Shown: positions 1 to 8,045 of the stretch, piece after piece
How positions within the stretch are numbered: the stretch's first letter is position 1
Layout of the letters: the number at the start of each line of letters is the position of its first letter
DNA from: Pseudomonas sp. DG56-2
Lineage (GTDB): Bacteria; Pseudomonadota; Gammaproteobacteria; Pseudomonadales; Pseudomonadaceae
Assembly: GCF_004803755.1 (NCBI RefSeq)
Contig: NZ_CP032311.1
Coordinates: forward strand, 1,752,501-1,816,500
Reading direction: 5' to 3'
Length of the DNA: 64,000 bases
Program-made: the position numbers and the translations under genes
Notes under the pieces: generated by a model
The model's input: only the letters and a program-made list of their open reading frames with translations
Told to the model about the DNA's origin: nothing
Databases searched by the model: none

Positions 1-449
1 AGTACATGCTGCATACCCGGTTGATCCCAGACGTGATCCTCGCTGATGCGGTGCAACTGGCCGGCAGCCCAGCGATAGATCCGGCAGTCGCCGACATGGG
101 CCAGGGTGAACCTTCGACCCCTGAGCACCAGGGCGCTGAGGGTGGTCAGCAACGGCTGGCCAGCGCCATTGGCCCGCAGCCAGCGATTCTGCGCCAGCAG
201 CAGGCGATCTAGCGCCTGGGCGACACCCCAGGTCGGTGGCGTGGCGTAATAGTCCAGGGCCAGTGCCTGCAGGCTTGCGCGCGCTGCCAAGCCACCATCG
301 GCACATTGGCTGACACCGTCGGCCAGGGCAAACAGATACCCTTTGCTGGCTGCCAGCTCCGGATTCGGTGTGACCAGGCGCAGGGCATCCTGGTTCTCAT
401 CCCGAGGTCCGGTAGCGCTGGCTTGGGCGAAGCTCAATTGCAGGCTCAT
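1..449 (-). CDS. PP2C-type phosphatase / bifunctional kinase-phosphatase, N-terminal part (runs off the window)
   Basis: Only the first ~149 residues are inside the window; the gene continues past base 1. Reading from the ATG at 449, the protein opens with a PP2C fold: an early G-P-R-x-E-N-Q-D motif (metal-binding Asp around residue 20), then A-D-G-V-S and later A-H-V-G-D-C-R-I-Y-R. These are the PPM/PP2C metal-site motifs. The start lies 9 nt beyond the nasA stop, so it is almost certainly co-transcribed with the nitrate transporter. In Pseudomonas a protein at this place is usually a two-domain PP2C phosphatase plus Ser/Thr kinase encoded next to nitrate assimilation genes; the kinase half would lie outside and cannot be confirmed here. 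The substrate is unknown. Confidence 0.8.
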   Translation of the reverse strand, partial: MSLQLSFAQASATGPRDENQDALRLVTPNPELAASKGYLFALADGVSQCADGGLAARASLQALALDYYATPPTWGVAQALDRLLLAQNRWLRANGAGQPLLTTLSALVLRGRRFTLAHVGDCRIYRWAAGQLHRISEDHVWDQPGMQHV

Positions 450-458
450 GGCAACGGC

Positions 459-1670
459 TCAGACCCGTGCCGCAGTGACTGCGGCCGAGCCCCAGGTGGT
501 ACGCCAGCGTTGCTTGACACCATGCAGGCCGAACCAGGCCAGTACCCCGAGGCTGGCGAACAGCCAAAGCCCCAGCTGGTAGTCGCCGCTGTGCTGTTTG
601 ATCGCACCCAGGCCGGCAGCCAGCACGAAGCCGCCAATACCGCCGGCCATGCCGATCAGGCCGGTCATTACCCCTATTTCCTGACGAAAACGTTGAGGTA
701 CCAGTTGGAACACCGCGCCATTGCCCGCGCCAAGACCGAGCATGGCGCTGACGAACAACGCCAGTGCTGCGACCGAGCTGGGCAGGTTGAAGCCTACTGC
801 GGCGATGCACACAGCTGCCACGGAGTACATCGCCAGCAGGGTGCGGATGCCGCCAAAGCGATCGGCCAGGGCGCCGCCCAATGGACGCATGAGGCTGCCG
901 GCAAATACACAGGCAGCGGTGTAATAGCCGGCAGTGACTGGGCTCAGGCCATATTGGTCGTTGAAGTATCCAGGCAGTGCGCTGGCCAGGCCGATGAAAC
1001 CGCCAAAGGTGACACTGTAGAAAAACATGAACCACCAACTGTCACGGTCACCTAGGGCTTTTAGGTAATCGTTCATGGCTTTAGGCTTGGGCCGTTGTGG
1101 GGCGTTGCGTGCCAGCAGCGCAAACAGCACCAGGGTCATGACCAGCGGAATCACGGCAAAGCCGAAGACGTTATTCCAGCCGAAGCTGGCTGCCAGCACT
1201 GGCGCCAACAGGGCCGCGAACACCGTGCCGGAGTTGCCAGCACCGGCAATACCCATGGCTTTGCCTTGGTGTTGGGCTGGGTACCATTGCGAAGCCAGCG
1301 GCAGGGAGACCGCGAAGGAGGCGCCAGCGACGCCAAGAAATACGCCGAGCAACAAAGCCTGTTCGTAGCTATCGATCCCCAGCTTCCAGGCGCAGAACAG
1401 GGCGACGATGACGATGACCTGGCCAATCAGGCCAGCGGTCTTTGGCGACAGTCGATCGACCAGGATGCCCATGACAAAGCGCAGGATCGCACCTGCCAGG
1501 ATCGGGGTGGCGACCATCAGGCCGCGCTGCTGTGTGGTCAATTGCAGATCGGTGGCTATTTGCACTGCCATGGGGCCGAGCAGGTACCAGACCATGAAGC
1601 TGAGGTCGAAGTATAAAAAGGCGGCGAACAGTGTGGGGATATGCCCGGACTTCCAGAAACTTGTATTCAT
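459..1670 (-). CDS. nasA: Nitrate/nitrite MFS transporter (NarK/NasA family)
   Basis: A 403-residue major facilitator with about 12 hydrophobic segments, in the inner membrane, importing nitrate for assimilation. Two nitrate-signature-like glycine-rich stretches are visible: A-G-A-G-N-S-G-T around residues 142-149 and G-L-G-A-G-N-G-A-V-F around 312-321, as in NarK/NrtP/NasA proteins. I chose the ATG at 1670 (N-terminus MNTSFWKSGH) over the longer frame from 1790 because a GAGG ribosome site precedes it and because the upstream extension would cross the leader terminator hairpin. It follows nasS-nasT on the same strand and is followed closely by the PP2C gene. The leader carries a sigma-54 promoter candidate and a terminator, so expression likely needs NtrC plus NasT antitermination. 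Confidence 0.92.
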   Translation of the reverse strand: MNTSFWKSGHIPTLFAAFLYFDLSFMVWYLLGPMAVQIATDLQLTTQQRGLMVATPILAGAILRFVMGILVDRLSPKTAGLIGQVIVIVALFCAWKLGIDSYEQALLLGVFLGVAGASFAVSLPLASQWYPAQHQGKAMGIAGAGNSGTVFAALLAPVLAASFGWNNVFGFAVIPLVMTLVLFALLARNAPQRPKPKAMNDYLKALGDRDSWWFMFFYSVTFGGFIGLASALPGYFNDQYGLSPVTAGYYTAACVFAGSLMRPLGGALADRFGGIRTLLAMYSVAAVCIAAVGFNLPSSVAALALFVSAMLGLGAGNGAVFQLVPQRFRQEIGVMTGLIGMAGGIGGFVLAAGLGAIKQHSGDYQLGLWLFASLGVLAWFGLHGVKQRWRTTWGSAAVTAARV

Positions 1671-1726
1671 CGAACACCTCGTTGAACGTTGCACTGCAGG
1701 TCGCGCCCTCAGCGGGCAGAAACGAA

Positions 1727-1775
1727 AAAGACGTCGCCTCCCGACCCGCTGCTGCGAGGGGGATGCGACGTCTTT
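1727..1775 (-). terminator. Leader attenuator hairpin upstream of nasA (likely NasT target)
   Basis: On the minus strand AAAGACGTCGC (1775-1765) pairs perfectly with GCGACGTCTTT (1737-1727) and runs directly into a T-rich tract (CTTTTTCGTTT). This has the form of an intrinsic terminator about 55 nt before the nasA start codon. ANTAR proteins such as NasT/NasR are known to bind leader RNA and prevent such terminators from forming. A second smaller GC-rich hairpin can be drawn just upstream (about 1783-1800). The hairpin is seen directly; control by NasT is inferred from family knowledge and gene order. Confidence 0.82.
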
Positions 1776-1820
1776 GTCGTGGAGGGGCAACCGCCGTTGG
1801 CTACCTTTGTGTTTGATTCA

Positions 1821-1835
1821 GCAAAAACTGGGCCA
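1821..1835 (-). promoter_or_regulatory. Sigma-54 (-24/-12) promoter candidate for nasA
   Basis: The minus strand reads TGGCCC-AGTTT-TTGC, giving the required GG-N10-GC spacing of an RpoN promoter. Transcription would start near 1810, leaving a ~140-nt leader that contains the attenuator hairpin. It matches expectation for an NtrC-controlled nitrate operon. Confidence 0.65.
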
Positions 1836-1870
1836 GCGTGTTGCGTGTTGCGTGTTGCGTGTTGCGTGCT
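1836..1870. repeat. Heptamer tandem repeat (5 units) abutting the nasA promoter
   Basis: The plus strand carries GCGTGTT four times in a row, then a fifth unit GCGTGCT with one change: 35 bases in a strict 7-bp period. It ends exactly where the -24 element of the nasA promoter candidate begins. It is not coding. Its length could vary by slippage and so shift upstream activator sites relative to the promoter. Confidence 0.9.
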
Positions 1871-1907
1871 GTGGTCGGTGGGGGGCTAGCCCGACCCAGC
1901 CCAGGGC

Positions 1908-2483
1908 TCAGCCAAGCAAATCGCTCATTGCGATAATTTGTTCAGCGACCTGAATCAACTTCTGCTGCTTGCTCATGGCCTGGCGGCGCATCAGGGTGTA
2001 GGCCTGCTCTTCGTTGCAGTCCTTCATCTTCATTAACAAACCCTTGGCCAATTCGATGCGTTTGCGCTCGGCCAACTGCTGGTCACGTGCCTGTAACTGC
2101 GCTTTGAGCGCCTGGTCGCTCTCGAATCGAGCCATCGCGACATCCAGGATCGGCTGCAGGCGGGACGCATGAATACCTTCGACGATATAGGCGCTGACGC
2201 CCGCCTGGATCGCCTGGCGCATCACATTCGGGTCATGCTCGTCGGTGAACAGGACGATAGGCCGGGGAAGGTCCCTGCTGACTATGATCACTTGCTCCAT
2301 GACGTCACGCCCCGGTGATTCAGTATCGATCAGCACGACATCGGGTCGCACCGTTTCGACGCGTGCTGGCAAATCGATGGTCAGGCCGGACTCTTCAATG
2401 ACCTCGAAACCTGCTTCAACCAAGGCAGTCTTCAAGCGTCCAACTTTTTTCGCTGTATCGTCGATCAATAGGATTCGCAGCAT
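1908..2483 (-). CDS. nasT: ANTAR-domain response regulator NasT (transcription antiterminator)
   Basis: 191 residues. The N-terminal part is a receiver-like fold: M-L-R-I-L-L-I-D-D at the start and V-V-L-I-D-T-E with an aspartate at about residue 53. The C-terminal ~65 residues are an ANTAR RNA-binding domain (A-E-R-K-R-I-E-L-A-K-G-L-L-M, then A-Y-x-L-M-R-R-Q-A-M). NasT binds leader RNA of nitrate assimilation operons and lets polymerase read through; NasS holds it inactive when nitrate is absent. An AAGGGGA ribosome site sits before the start, and the gene begins 15 nt after the nasS stop. The hairpin at 1727-1775, in the next leader, is the obvious target. Confidence 0.95.
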   Translation of the reverse strand: MLRILLIDDTAKKVGRLKTALVEAGFEVIEESGLTIDLPARVETVRPDVVLIDTESPGRDVMEQVIIVSRDLPRPIVLFTDEHDPNVMRQAIQAGVSAYIVEGIHASRLQPILDVAMARFESDQALKAQLQARDQQLAERKRIELAKGLLMKMKDCNEEQAYTLMRRQAMSKQQKLIQVAEQIIAMSDLLG

Positions 2484-2498
2484 AGTGGCGTCCCCTTG

Positions 2499-3713
2499 TC
2501 AGCGATGGGCGAGGGCGTCAGGCTTTTCAGCCAGCGCGTGAAGAGAAAAGCTGCGGGCATAGCCTGCCGGGTCGCTGCCATCCCAATAGGTACCGTCGTT
2601 GAACTGGCTGCGACGCATATTCTGTTCACTGCAAGGCACGCCAATGGCGGTGGCCGCATCGCGGTACAGCGCCAACTGTTGCACTTGGCCAGCTACGGCA
2701 AGGTAATCGGGGTCTTCGCGCAACAGTCCCCAGCGACGGAACTGAGTCATGAACCACATGCCGTCGGACAAGTACGGCAAGTTGGCTCGGCCCTGATCGT
2801 ACAGGCGCAAGGCATGGGGATCATGCCAGCGATTGCCGAGGCCGTCGTGATAGTTACCGAGCATGCGTGGCTCGATGGCCTGTACAGGCGTGTTCAAGTA
2901 GGCCGCATCGCTGAGCAATTGCGCTGCGCTGCGGCGATTCTGCGGACTCTGCTCGATGAAACGGCTGGCGGCCAGAATTGACTTGATCAGCGCCCTGGCA
3001 GTGTTGGGGTGCCGCTCGACGAACGCGCGCGTGCAGCCCAGCACTTTCTCCGGGTGATTCGGCCAGATCGATTGGCTGGTAGCCAAGGTGAAGCCCTGGC
3101 CTTGCTCAACGGCGTCTGCTGACCACGGTTCGCCGACACAAAAACCGTCGATGCGCCCGGCGCGCAGGTGAGCAAGCATCTGTGCCGGTGGTACCACCAC
3201 ACTGTTGACGTCAGACAAAGGGTGGATACCCTGGCTGGCGAGCCAGTAATACAGCCACATGGCGTGAGTGCCAGTGGGAAATGTCTGGGCAAAGGTAAGT
3301 TTTGTTCTGCTTTGGTGCACAAAACGCTCCAGCGCCTCTGGACGGGTCACGCCCTGGCGCTGCAGCTCTGCCGACAGATTGATGCCCTGGGCGTTCTGAT
3401 TCAGTCCCATCAGCACCGCCATGTCCGTAGCGCTGGTACCGCCGATGCCCAGGTGAACGGCGTAGATCAGCCCATAAAGGCTGTGGGCTGCATCCAGTTC
3501 GCCACTGACCAACTTGTCGCGTAATCCGGCCCAGGAGCTTTGGCGCTTGAGGTTCAGGCTCAGGCCATAAGGTTGGGCGAAGCCTTGGGTCGCCGCAACC
3601 ACCACTGATGCGCAGTCGCTCAGGGCCATGAAACCGATGTTAAGGCTGTGCTTTTCCGGCGCATCGCTGCCATTGACCCAAGCCAGAGGAGTTGTGGGGA
3701 TTTCGTTATTCAC
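2499..3713 (-). CDS. nasS: Cytoplasmic nitrate sensor NasS (NrtA-like)
   Basis: 404 residues of the NrtA/SsuA/TauA-like periplasmic-binding fold, but with no signal peptide: the N-terminus is charged and polar (MNNEIPTTPLAWVNGSDAPE). The protein therefore works in the cytoplasm, as known for NasS, which binds NasT and releases it when nitrate or nitrite binds. Motifs typical of this family are visible, such as L-N-I-G-F-M-A-L-S-D near residue 25 and C-V-G-E-P-W around residue 195. It is first in the nasST pair. A sigma-54 promoter candidate lies about 65-80 nt upstream. Confidence 0.93.
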   Translation of the reverse strand: MNNEIPTTPLAWVNGSDAPEKHSLNIGFMALSDCASVVVAATQGFAQPYGLSLNLKRQSSWAGLRDKLVSGELDAAHSLYGLIYAVHLGIGGTSATDMAVLMGLNQNAQGINLSAELQRQGVTRPEALERFVHQSRTKLTFAQTFPTGTHAMWLYYWLASQGIHPLSDVNSVVVPPAQMLAHLRAGRIDGFCVGEPWSADAVEQGQGFTLATSQSIWPNHPEKVLGCTRAFVERHPNTARALIKSILAASRFIEQSPQNRRSAAQLLSDAAYLNTPVQAIEPRMLGNYHDGLGNRWHDPHALRLYDQGRANLPYLSDGMWFMTQFRRWGLLREDPDYLAVAGQVQQLALYRDAATAIGVPCSEQNMRRSQFNDGTYWDGSDPAGYARSFSLHALAEKPDALAHR

Positions 3714-3778
3714 AGTGTCACGCCTGTATCGAAGGTCAGGCCGTGCCGCTTTCGTGGCCGGTGCGTAAGGTCAATAAA

Positions 3779-3793
3779 GCAACGCATATGCCA
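3779..3793 (-). promoter_or_regulatory. Sigma-54 promoter candidate for nasST
   Basis: The minus strand reads TGGCAT-ATGCG-TTGC, GG-N10-GC spacing, one base from the TGGCAC-N5-TTGC consensus. It lies in the divergent nasS/pyrD gap and would give a leader of ~55 nt before nasS. This fits nitrogen-limitation control of nasST through NtrC. Confidence 0.65.
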
Positions 3794-3825
3794 AGGCTGC
3801 GCTGTCCCCCGGGCGACGCCACCTA

Positions 3826-3831
3826 TATAAT
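3826..3831 (+). promoter_or_regulatory. Likely -10 box of pyrD
   Basis: A perfect TATAAT lies 34 nt before the pyrD start, in the divergent gap. The matching -35 is poor (CTGTCC, 18-nt spacing), so only the -10 is called. Confidence 0.45.
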
Positions 3832-3864
3832 CGCCCCCTCACTCACGTCGAGCTAAGCCCGCCC

Positions 3865-4887
3865 ATGTATACCCTGGCCCGCCAGCTGTTGTTCAAGCTC
3901 TCTCCGGAGACTTCCCATGACCTGTCCCTGGACCTGATCGGCGCCGGTGGCCGCCTGGGCCTGAACGGGCTGCTGACCAAAGCCCCGGCTTCATTGCCGG
4001 TTACCGTCATGGGACTGGAGTTCGCCAACCCGGTGGGGTTGGCAGCAGGCCTGGACAAGAACGGTGCGGCCATCGATGGTTTTGCCCAGCTGGGTTTCGG
4101 TTTTGTCGAGATCGGCACCGTCACTCCCCGTCCCCAGCCCGGCAACCCCAAGCCACGACTGTTTCGCTTGCCGCAAGCCGAGGCGATCATCAATCGCATG
4201 GGGTTCAATAACCTTGGCGTCGACCATTTGCTCAATCGCGTGCAAGCTGCGAAGTATCGCGGTGTGTTGGGTATCAACATCGGCAAGAACTTCGATACCC
4301 CCGTCGAGCGCGCGGTGGACGACTACCTGATCTGCTTGGACAAGGTCTACGATCACGCCAGTTACATCACCGTCAACGTCAGTTCACCGAACACACCGGG
4401 ATTGCGCAGCCTGCAGTTCGGCGATTCGCTCAAGCAGTTGCTAGAGGCGCTGGCCCAGCGCCGTGAGCAACTGGCCGGTGAACGTGGCAAGCGTGTGCCG
4501 CTGGCAATCAAGATTGCGCCAGACATGAGCGACGAAGAGACCGCACAGGTGGCAGCAGCACTGCTCGAGTCGGGAATGGATGCGGTAATCGCCACCAACA
4601 CCACGCTCGGTCGCGAGGGTGTCGAAGGCCTTCCTTACGGTGACGAGGCGGGTGGCCTGTCGGGTGCGCCGGTGCTGGAAAAGAGCACGCATATCGTCAA
4701 AGTGCTTTCTGCTGAACTGGGTGGCAAGCTACCGATCATCGCGGCGGGCGGGATTACCGAGGGCAAGCACGCGGCGCAGAAAATCGCTGCCGGTGCCAGC
4801 CTGGTACAAATCTATTCAGGGTTTATCTACAAGGGACCGGCATTGATTCGCGAAGCGGTGGATGCAATCGCTGCCTTGCCGCGCTAG
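3865..4887 (+). CDS. pyrD: Dihydroorotate dehydrogenase (quinone), class 2
   Basis: 340 residues, the standard length of class 2 PyrD. The enzyme oxidises dihydroorotate to orotate with FMN and passes electrons to quinone at the inner membrane: step four of pyrimidine synthesis. The N-terminal helix ([22 protein letters not shown]) is the membrane/quinone-tunnel segment of class 2 enzymes. The catalytic serine region [12 protein letters not shown] lies near residues 170-181, and the FMN phosphate site I-A-A-G-G-I-T near the C-terminus. The gene stands alone, divergent from nasS and convergent with rmf. Confidence 0.97.
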   Translation: MYTLARQLLFKLSPETSHDLSLDLIGAGGRLGLNGLLTKAPASLPVTVMGLEFANPVGLAAGLDKNGAAIDGFAQLGFGFVEIGTVTPRPQPGNPKPRLFRLPQAEAIINRMGFNNLGVDHLLNRVQAAKYRGVLGINIGKNFDTPVERAVDDYLICLDKVYDHASYITVNVSSPNTPGLRSLQFGDSLKQLLEALAQRREQLAGERGKRVPLAIKIAPDMSDEETAQVAAALLESGMDAVIATNTTLGREGVEGLPYGDEAGGLSGAPVLEKSTHIVKVLSAELGGKLPIIAAGGITEGKHAAQKIAAGASLVQIYSGFIYKGPALIREAVDAIAALPR

Positions 4888-4903
4888 GTCGCAGGCATAA
4901 AAA

Positions 4904-4922
4904 GGGCCCCATGAAGGGGCCC
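4904..4922 (-). terminator. Terminator between rmf and pyrD
   Basis: GGGCCCC-ATGAA-GGGGCCC forms a 7-bp stem with a 5-nt loop. On the minus strand it is followed by TTTTT, so it best terminates rmf; for pyrD it lacks a T-run and may act only as a stabilising hairpin. Confidence 0.75.
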
Positions 4923-4981
4923 CTGGGCCTCAGCCCGCCGCCCGGATGGGGCGCGCATGGTGAATGAATTCAGTTCCTCGT

Positions 4982-5197
4982 TTAGCCAACGGCGTGAAGT
5001 TCGTTGAGTCTATGAATACCCGCAGTGCCGGTCATACCGTCCCAATTGTCGCCGCGTCCTTCGCGCCAGCCATTGATCCATGCCTGGCGTACAGACGGTA
5101 GAGTAAAGGGGCAAAGCTCGCGGGATTTGCCGGTGACCCCATATTGGTAGCCACGTGAAAATGCTCTTTCCAACGGATCACGCTTAAGTCTTCTCAT
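4982..5197 (-). CDS. rmf: Ribosome modulation factor
   Basis: 71 residues, basic, with the RMF family pattern: an R-R-x-K-R-D-P-x-x-R-A-F-x-x-G-Y-x-x-G opening, then L-C-P-F, and W-I-N-G-W-R-E-G-R-x-D-N-W-D-G. RMF dimerises 70S ribosomes into inactive 100S particles in stationary phase and under starvation. The ATG at 5197 is preceded by GAGGG. An upstream 67-codon frame ends inside this start (ATGA overlap), but I do not regard it as a gene. The long untranslated region upstream fits growth-phase control. Confidence 0.95.
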   Translation of the reverse strand: MRRLKRDPLERAFSRGYQYGVTGKSRELCPFTLPSVRQAWINGWREGRGDNWDGMTGTAGIHRLNELHAVG

Positions 5198-5737
5198 AGG
5201 GTGTTGCCCTCACTTGTTGACTGTAATGTCGCGTCGGCCTCTAGGAGGCCGGGCAGAATCGTTCTGCCGGTTTTGCGCTCGCTGCCGGCGTCGCGAGCGA
5301 AGGTGTTGCCCCGTTGCGGTGACAACCTGAGATGAGTTCTAACCAATGCGCGACACAGTGTGAATGATCGTTTTGTCATAAGGACGTAACCTTTCATAGG
5401 GTGAAAGGATAAGTAAATAAATGCATCAAAGCGGGATTCAACGTAAAGCCCGCTATGATCAGGGTTTGATAAGAATTGAAGTCACTTGGCCATGGCTGCG
5501 TGATAATTTGTAACAAGGCAGTCAATACGACGAAGGGTCATATTTCACCCTGACAGTCGTGAATTTTTCATTCTGCCCGGCACTCAAAGGCTTTCTGCTT
5601 TGGCAAAAGCATGATTGCTCGGGCGGCCCGGCACACGTTGCGGTGCCATTTGAACGCTCGCTGGAAAGGCGTTTGATTAAACATCGGAAGGGCGATGCGC
5701 TTGCCCTCCACTTATTGCTCAAAGCACTGGAAACCTC
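5198..5737. other. Divergent rmf/rlmL intergenic region (540 nt)
   Basis: No gene with credible coding character. The half nearer rmf is G+C rich and holds an accidental 67-codon frame; the middle (about 5400-5520) is A+T rich and probably carries both promoters. A TATGAT at 5454-5459 could be a plus-strand -10 but has no good -35. Confidence 0.5.
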
Positions 5738-7939
5738 ATGTCGGACCGTTTCGAACTCTACCTAACCTGCCCTAAAGGTCTTGAAGGACTGCTTGCCGAA
5801 GAAGCTCGCGGTCTGGGCCTTGAAGAGGTGCGCGAACACACCTCGGCCATTCGCGGCTCGGCCGACATGGAAACCGCCTACCGGCTGTGCCTTTGGTCGC
5901 GCCTGGGCAACCGTGTGCTGCTGGTACTCAAGCGCTTCAACATGAAGAATGCCGACGATCTGTACGATGGTGTGCACGACGTCGAATGGCAGGATCACCT
6001 GGAGGCCAATGGTTCGCTGGCGGTGGAGTTCAGTGGCCATGGCTCGGGCATAGACAACACTCATTTCGGCGCGCTGAAGGTCAAGGACGCGATTGTCGAC
6101 AAGTTGCGTACCCGCGATGGCGAGCGTCCGTCGGTCGACAAGCTCAACCCGGACCTGCGCGTACACCTGCGACTGGACCGTGGCGAGGCGATCTTGTCCC
6201 TGGACTTGTCCGGTCACAGCCTGCACCAGCGTGGCTATCGCCTGCAGCAGGGCGCTGCGCCGCTGAAGGAAAACCTGGCGGCTGCTGTGTTGATTCGTGC
6301 TGGCTGGCCGCGTATTGCCGCTGAAGGCGGAGCGCTGGCCGACCCGATGTGTGGTGTCGGTACGTTCCTGGTCGAAGCCGCGATGATCGCTGCCGATATC
6401 GCCCCCAACCTCAAGCGTGAACGCTGGGGCTTCAGTGCCTGGCTTGGCCATGTGCCTGCGCTGTGGCGCAAGTTGCATGACGAAGCGCAGGCGCGCGCCC
6501 AGGCCGGCCTTGCGCGTCCGCCATTGTGGATTCGTGGCTACGAGGCCGATCCGCGCTTGATTCAGCCGGGTCGCAACAACGTTGAGCGCGCCGGGCTTAG
6601 CGACTGGGTGAAGATCTATCAGGGCGAAGTGGGCAGTTTCGAGCCGCGTCCAGACCAGAACCAAAAGGGCCTGGTCATTTGCAACCCGCCCTACGGTGAG
6701 CGCTTGGGCGATGAAGCGAGCCTGCTGTACCTCTACCAGAACCTGGGTGAGCGTCTGCGTCAGTCCTGCTTGAACTGGGAGGCCGCGGTGTTTACCGGTG
6801 CCCCGGACCTGGGCAAACGCATGGGTATTCGCAGTCATAAACAGTACGCGTTCTGGAACGGTGCGCTGCCGTGTAAATTGCTCTTGATCAAGGTCCAGCC
6901 TGATCAGTTCGTCACTGGTGAGCGCCGGCAACCTGAGCGCGATGCCCAGGGTAATGAGGGTGCGCGTTCACCTGCGGCAGTTGCCAGCGAGCCGGCACGC
7001 CTGAGCGAAGGCGGGCAGATGTTTGCCAACCGCCTGCAGAAAAACCTCAAGCAACTGGGCAAGTGGGCCAAGCGCGAGCAAATCAGTTGCTACCGCTTGT
7101 ATGATGCCGACATGCCTGAATACGCGCTGGCTATCGACCTGTACCAGGACTGGGTCCACGTTCAGGAGTATGCTGCCCCTCGTTCAATCGACCCGGAGAA
7201 GGCCCAGGCCCGACTGTTCGATGCACTGGCGGCAATTCCCCTGGCGTTGGGCATCGACCAGAGCCGAGTGGTGGTCAAGCGTCGCGAGCGGCAGAGTGGC
7301 ACGCGTCAGTACGAGCGCCAGAGCACCCAGGGCCAGTTCCTGGAGGTCAACGAAGGTGGCGTCAAGTTGCTGGTCAACCTGACGGATTACCTGGATACCG
7401 GCTTGTTCCTCGATCATCGTCCGATGCGCATGCGTATCCAGCGTGAAGCGGCAGGCAAACGCTTCCTCAACCTGTTCTGCTACACCGCAACCGCAACTGT
7501 ACACGCGGCCAAGGGCGGTGCCCGCAGCACTACCAGCGTCGACCTGTCGCGTACCTATCTGGATTGGGCACGGCGCAACCTGTCGCTCAATGGTTTCTCT
7601 GACAAGAACCGCCTGGAACAAGGTGATGTGATGGCCTGGCTGCAAGCCTGCCGTGACGAATACGACCTTATCTTCATCGACCCACCGACGTTCTCCAACT
7701 CCAAGCGCATGGAAGGTGTGTTCGATATCCAGCGTGACCATGTCGAGTTGCTCGACCTGGCAGTGGCCAGGCTGGCACCTGCTGGCGTGTTGTATTTCTC
7801 CAATAACTTCCGCAAGTTCCAGCTCGATGAACATCTGGGCGAACGCTATGTCGTAGAAGAAATCACCGCGCAGACGCTGGATCCGGATTTTGCGCGCAAC
7901 AGCAAGATTCACCGTGCGTGGCGCATTCAAGCGCGTTAA
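5738..7939 (+). CDS. rlmL: Bifunctional 23S rRNA methyltransferase RlmL/RlmK
   Basis: 733 residues, the fused form found in Gammaproteobacteria. It methylates G2445 (N2, RlmL half) and G2069 (N7, RlmK half) of 23S rRNA. Order of domains: ferredoxin-like plus THUMP RNA-binding (about 1-160), the first Rossmann methyltransferase with its catalytic N-P-P-Y-G-E-R-L-G at about residue 314, then the second methyltransferase with D-P-P-T-F-S-N-S-K-R-M near residue 647 and an upstream L-N-L-F-C-Y-T-A-T SAM motif. The ATG at 5738 opens with M-S-D-R-F-E-L-Y-L-T-C-P-K-G-L, the usual start of the family. Confidence 0.97.
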   Translation: MSDRFELYLTCPKGLEGLLAEEARGLGLEEVREHTSAIRGSADMETAYRLCLWSRLGNRVLLVLKRFNMKNADDLYDGVHDVEWQDHLEANGSLAVEFSGHGSGIDNTHFGALKVKDAIVDKLRTRDGERPSVDKLNPDLRVHLRLDRGEAILSLDLSGHSLHQRGYRLQQGAAPLKENLAAAVLIRAGWPRIAAEGGALADPMCGVGTFLVEAAMIAADIAPNLKRERWGFSAWLGHVPALWRKLHDEAQARAQAGLARPPLWIRGYEADPRLIQPGRNNVERAGLSDWVKIYQGEVGSFEPRPDQNQKGLVICNPPYGERLGDEASLLYLYQNLGERLRQSCLNWEAAVFTGAPDLGKRMGIRSHKQYAFWNGALPCKLLLIKVQPDQFVTGERRQPERDAQGNEGARSPAAVASEPARLSEGGQMFANRLQKNLKQLGKWAKREQISCYRLYDADMPEYALAIDLYQDWVHVQEYAAPRSIDPEKAQARLFDALAAIPLALGIDQSRVVVKRRERQSGTRQYERQSTQGQFLEVNEGGVKLLVNLTDYLDTGLFLDHRPMRMRIQREAAGKRFLNLFCYTATATVHAAKGGARSTTSVDLSRTYLDWARRNLSLNGFSDKNRLEQGDVMAWLQACRDEYDLIFIDPPTFSNSKRMEGVFDIQRDHVELLDLAVARLAPAGVLYFSNNFRKFQLDEHLGERYVVEEITAQTLDPDFARNSKIHRAWRIQAR

Positions 7940-7950
7940 GTGCAAACTTC

Positions 7951-8010
7951 TCCCAGGCCCCGGATTGCTTCATTAGTGGCGAATGGCTATAACTGAGGTA
8001 GGGCCTGGGA
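7951..8010 (+). repeat. Perfect 10-bp inverted repeat between rlmL and the GGDEF gene
   Basis: TCCCAGGCCC at 7951-7960 and GGGCCTGGGA at 8001-8010 are exact reverse complements with 40 nt between. There is no T-run. It may be an RNA processing or transcript-stabilising hairpin, or a protein site in the leader of the next gene. Confidence 0.6.
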
Positions 8011-8045
8011 AACGCTGCATGCTGGCGTTATGAGTGTTATCTACT

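Noticed and set aside
5194..5397. 67-codon minus-strand frame ending in an ATGA overlap with rmf
   Set aside because: The overlap looked like translational coupling, but the frame has no family features and lies in the long rmf leader; rmf has its own ribosome site.
5559..5765. 68-codon plus-strand frame overlapping the rlmL start
   Set aside because: No ribosome site, no recognisable features, and it overlaps the well-supported rlmL start in another frame.
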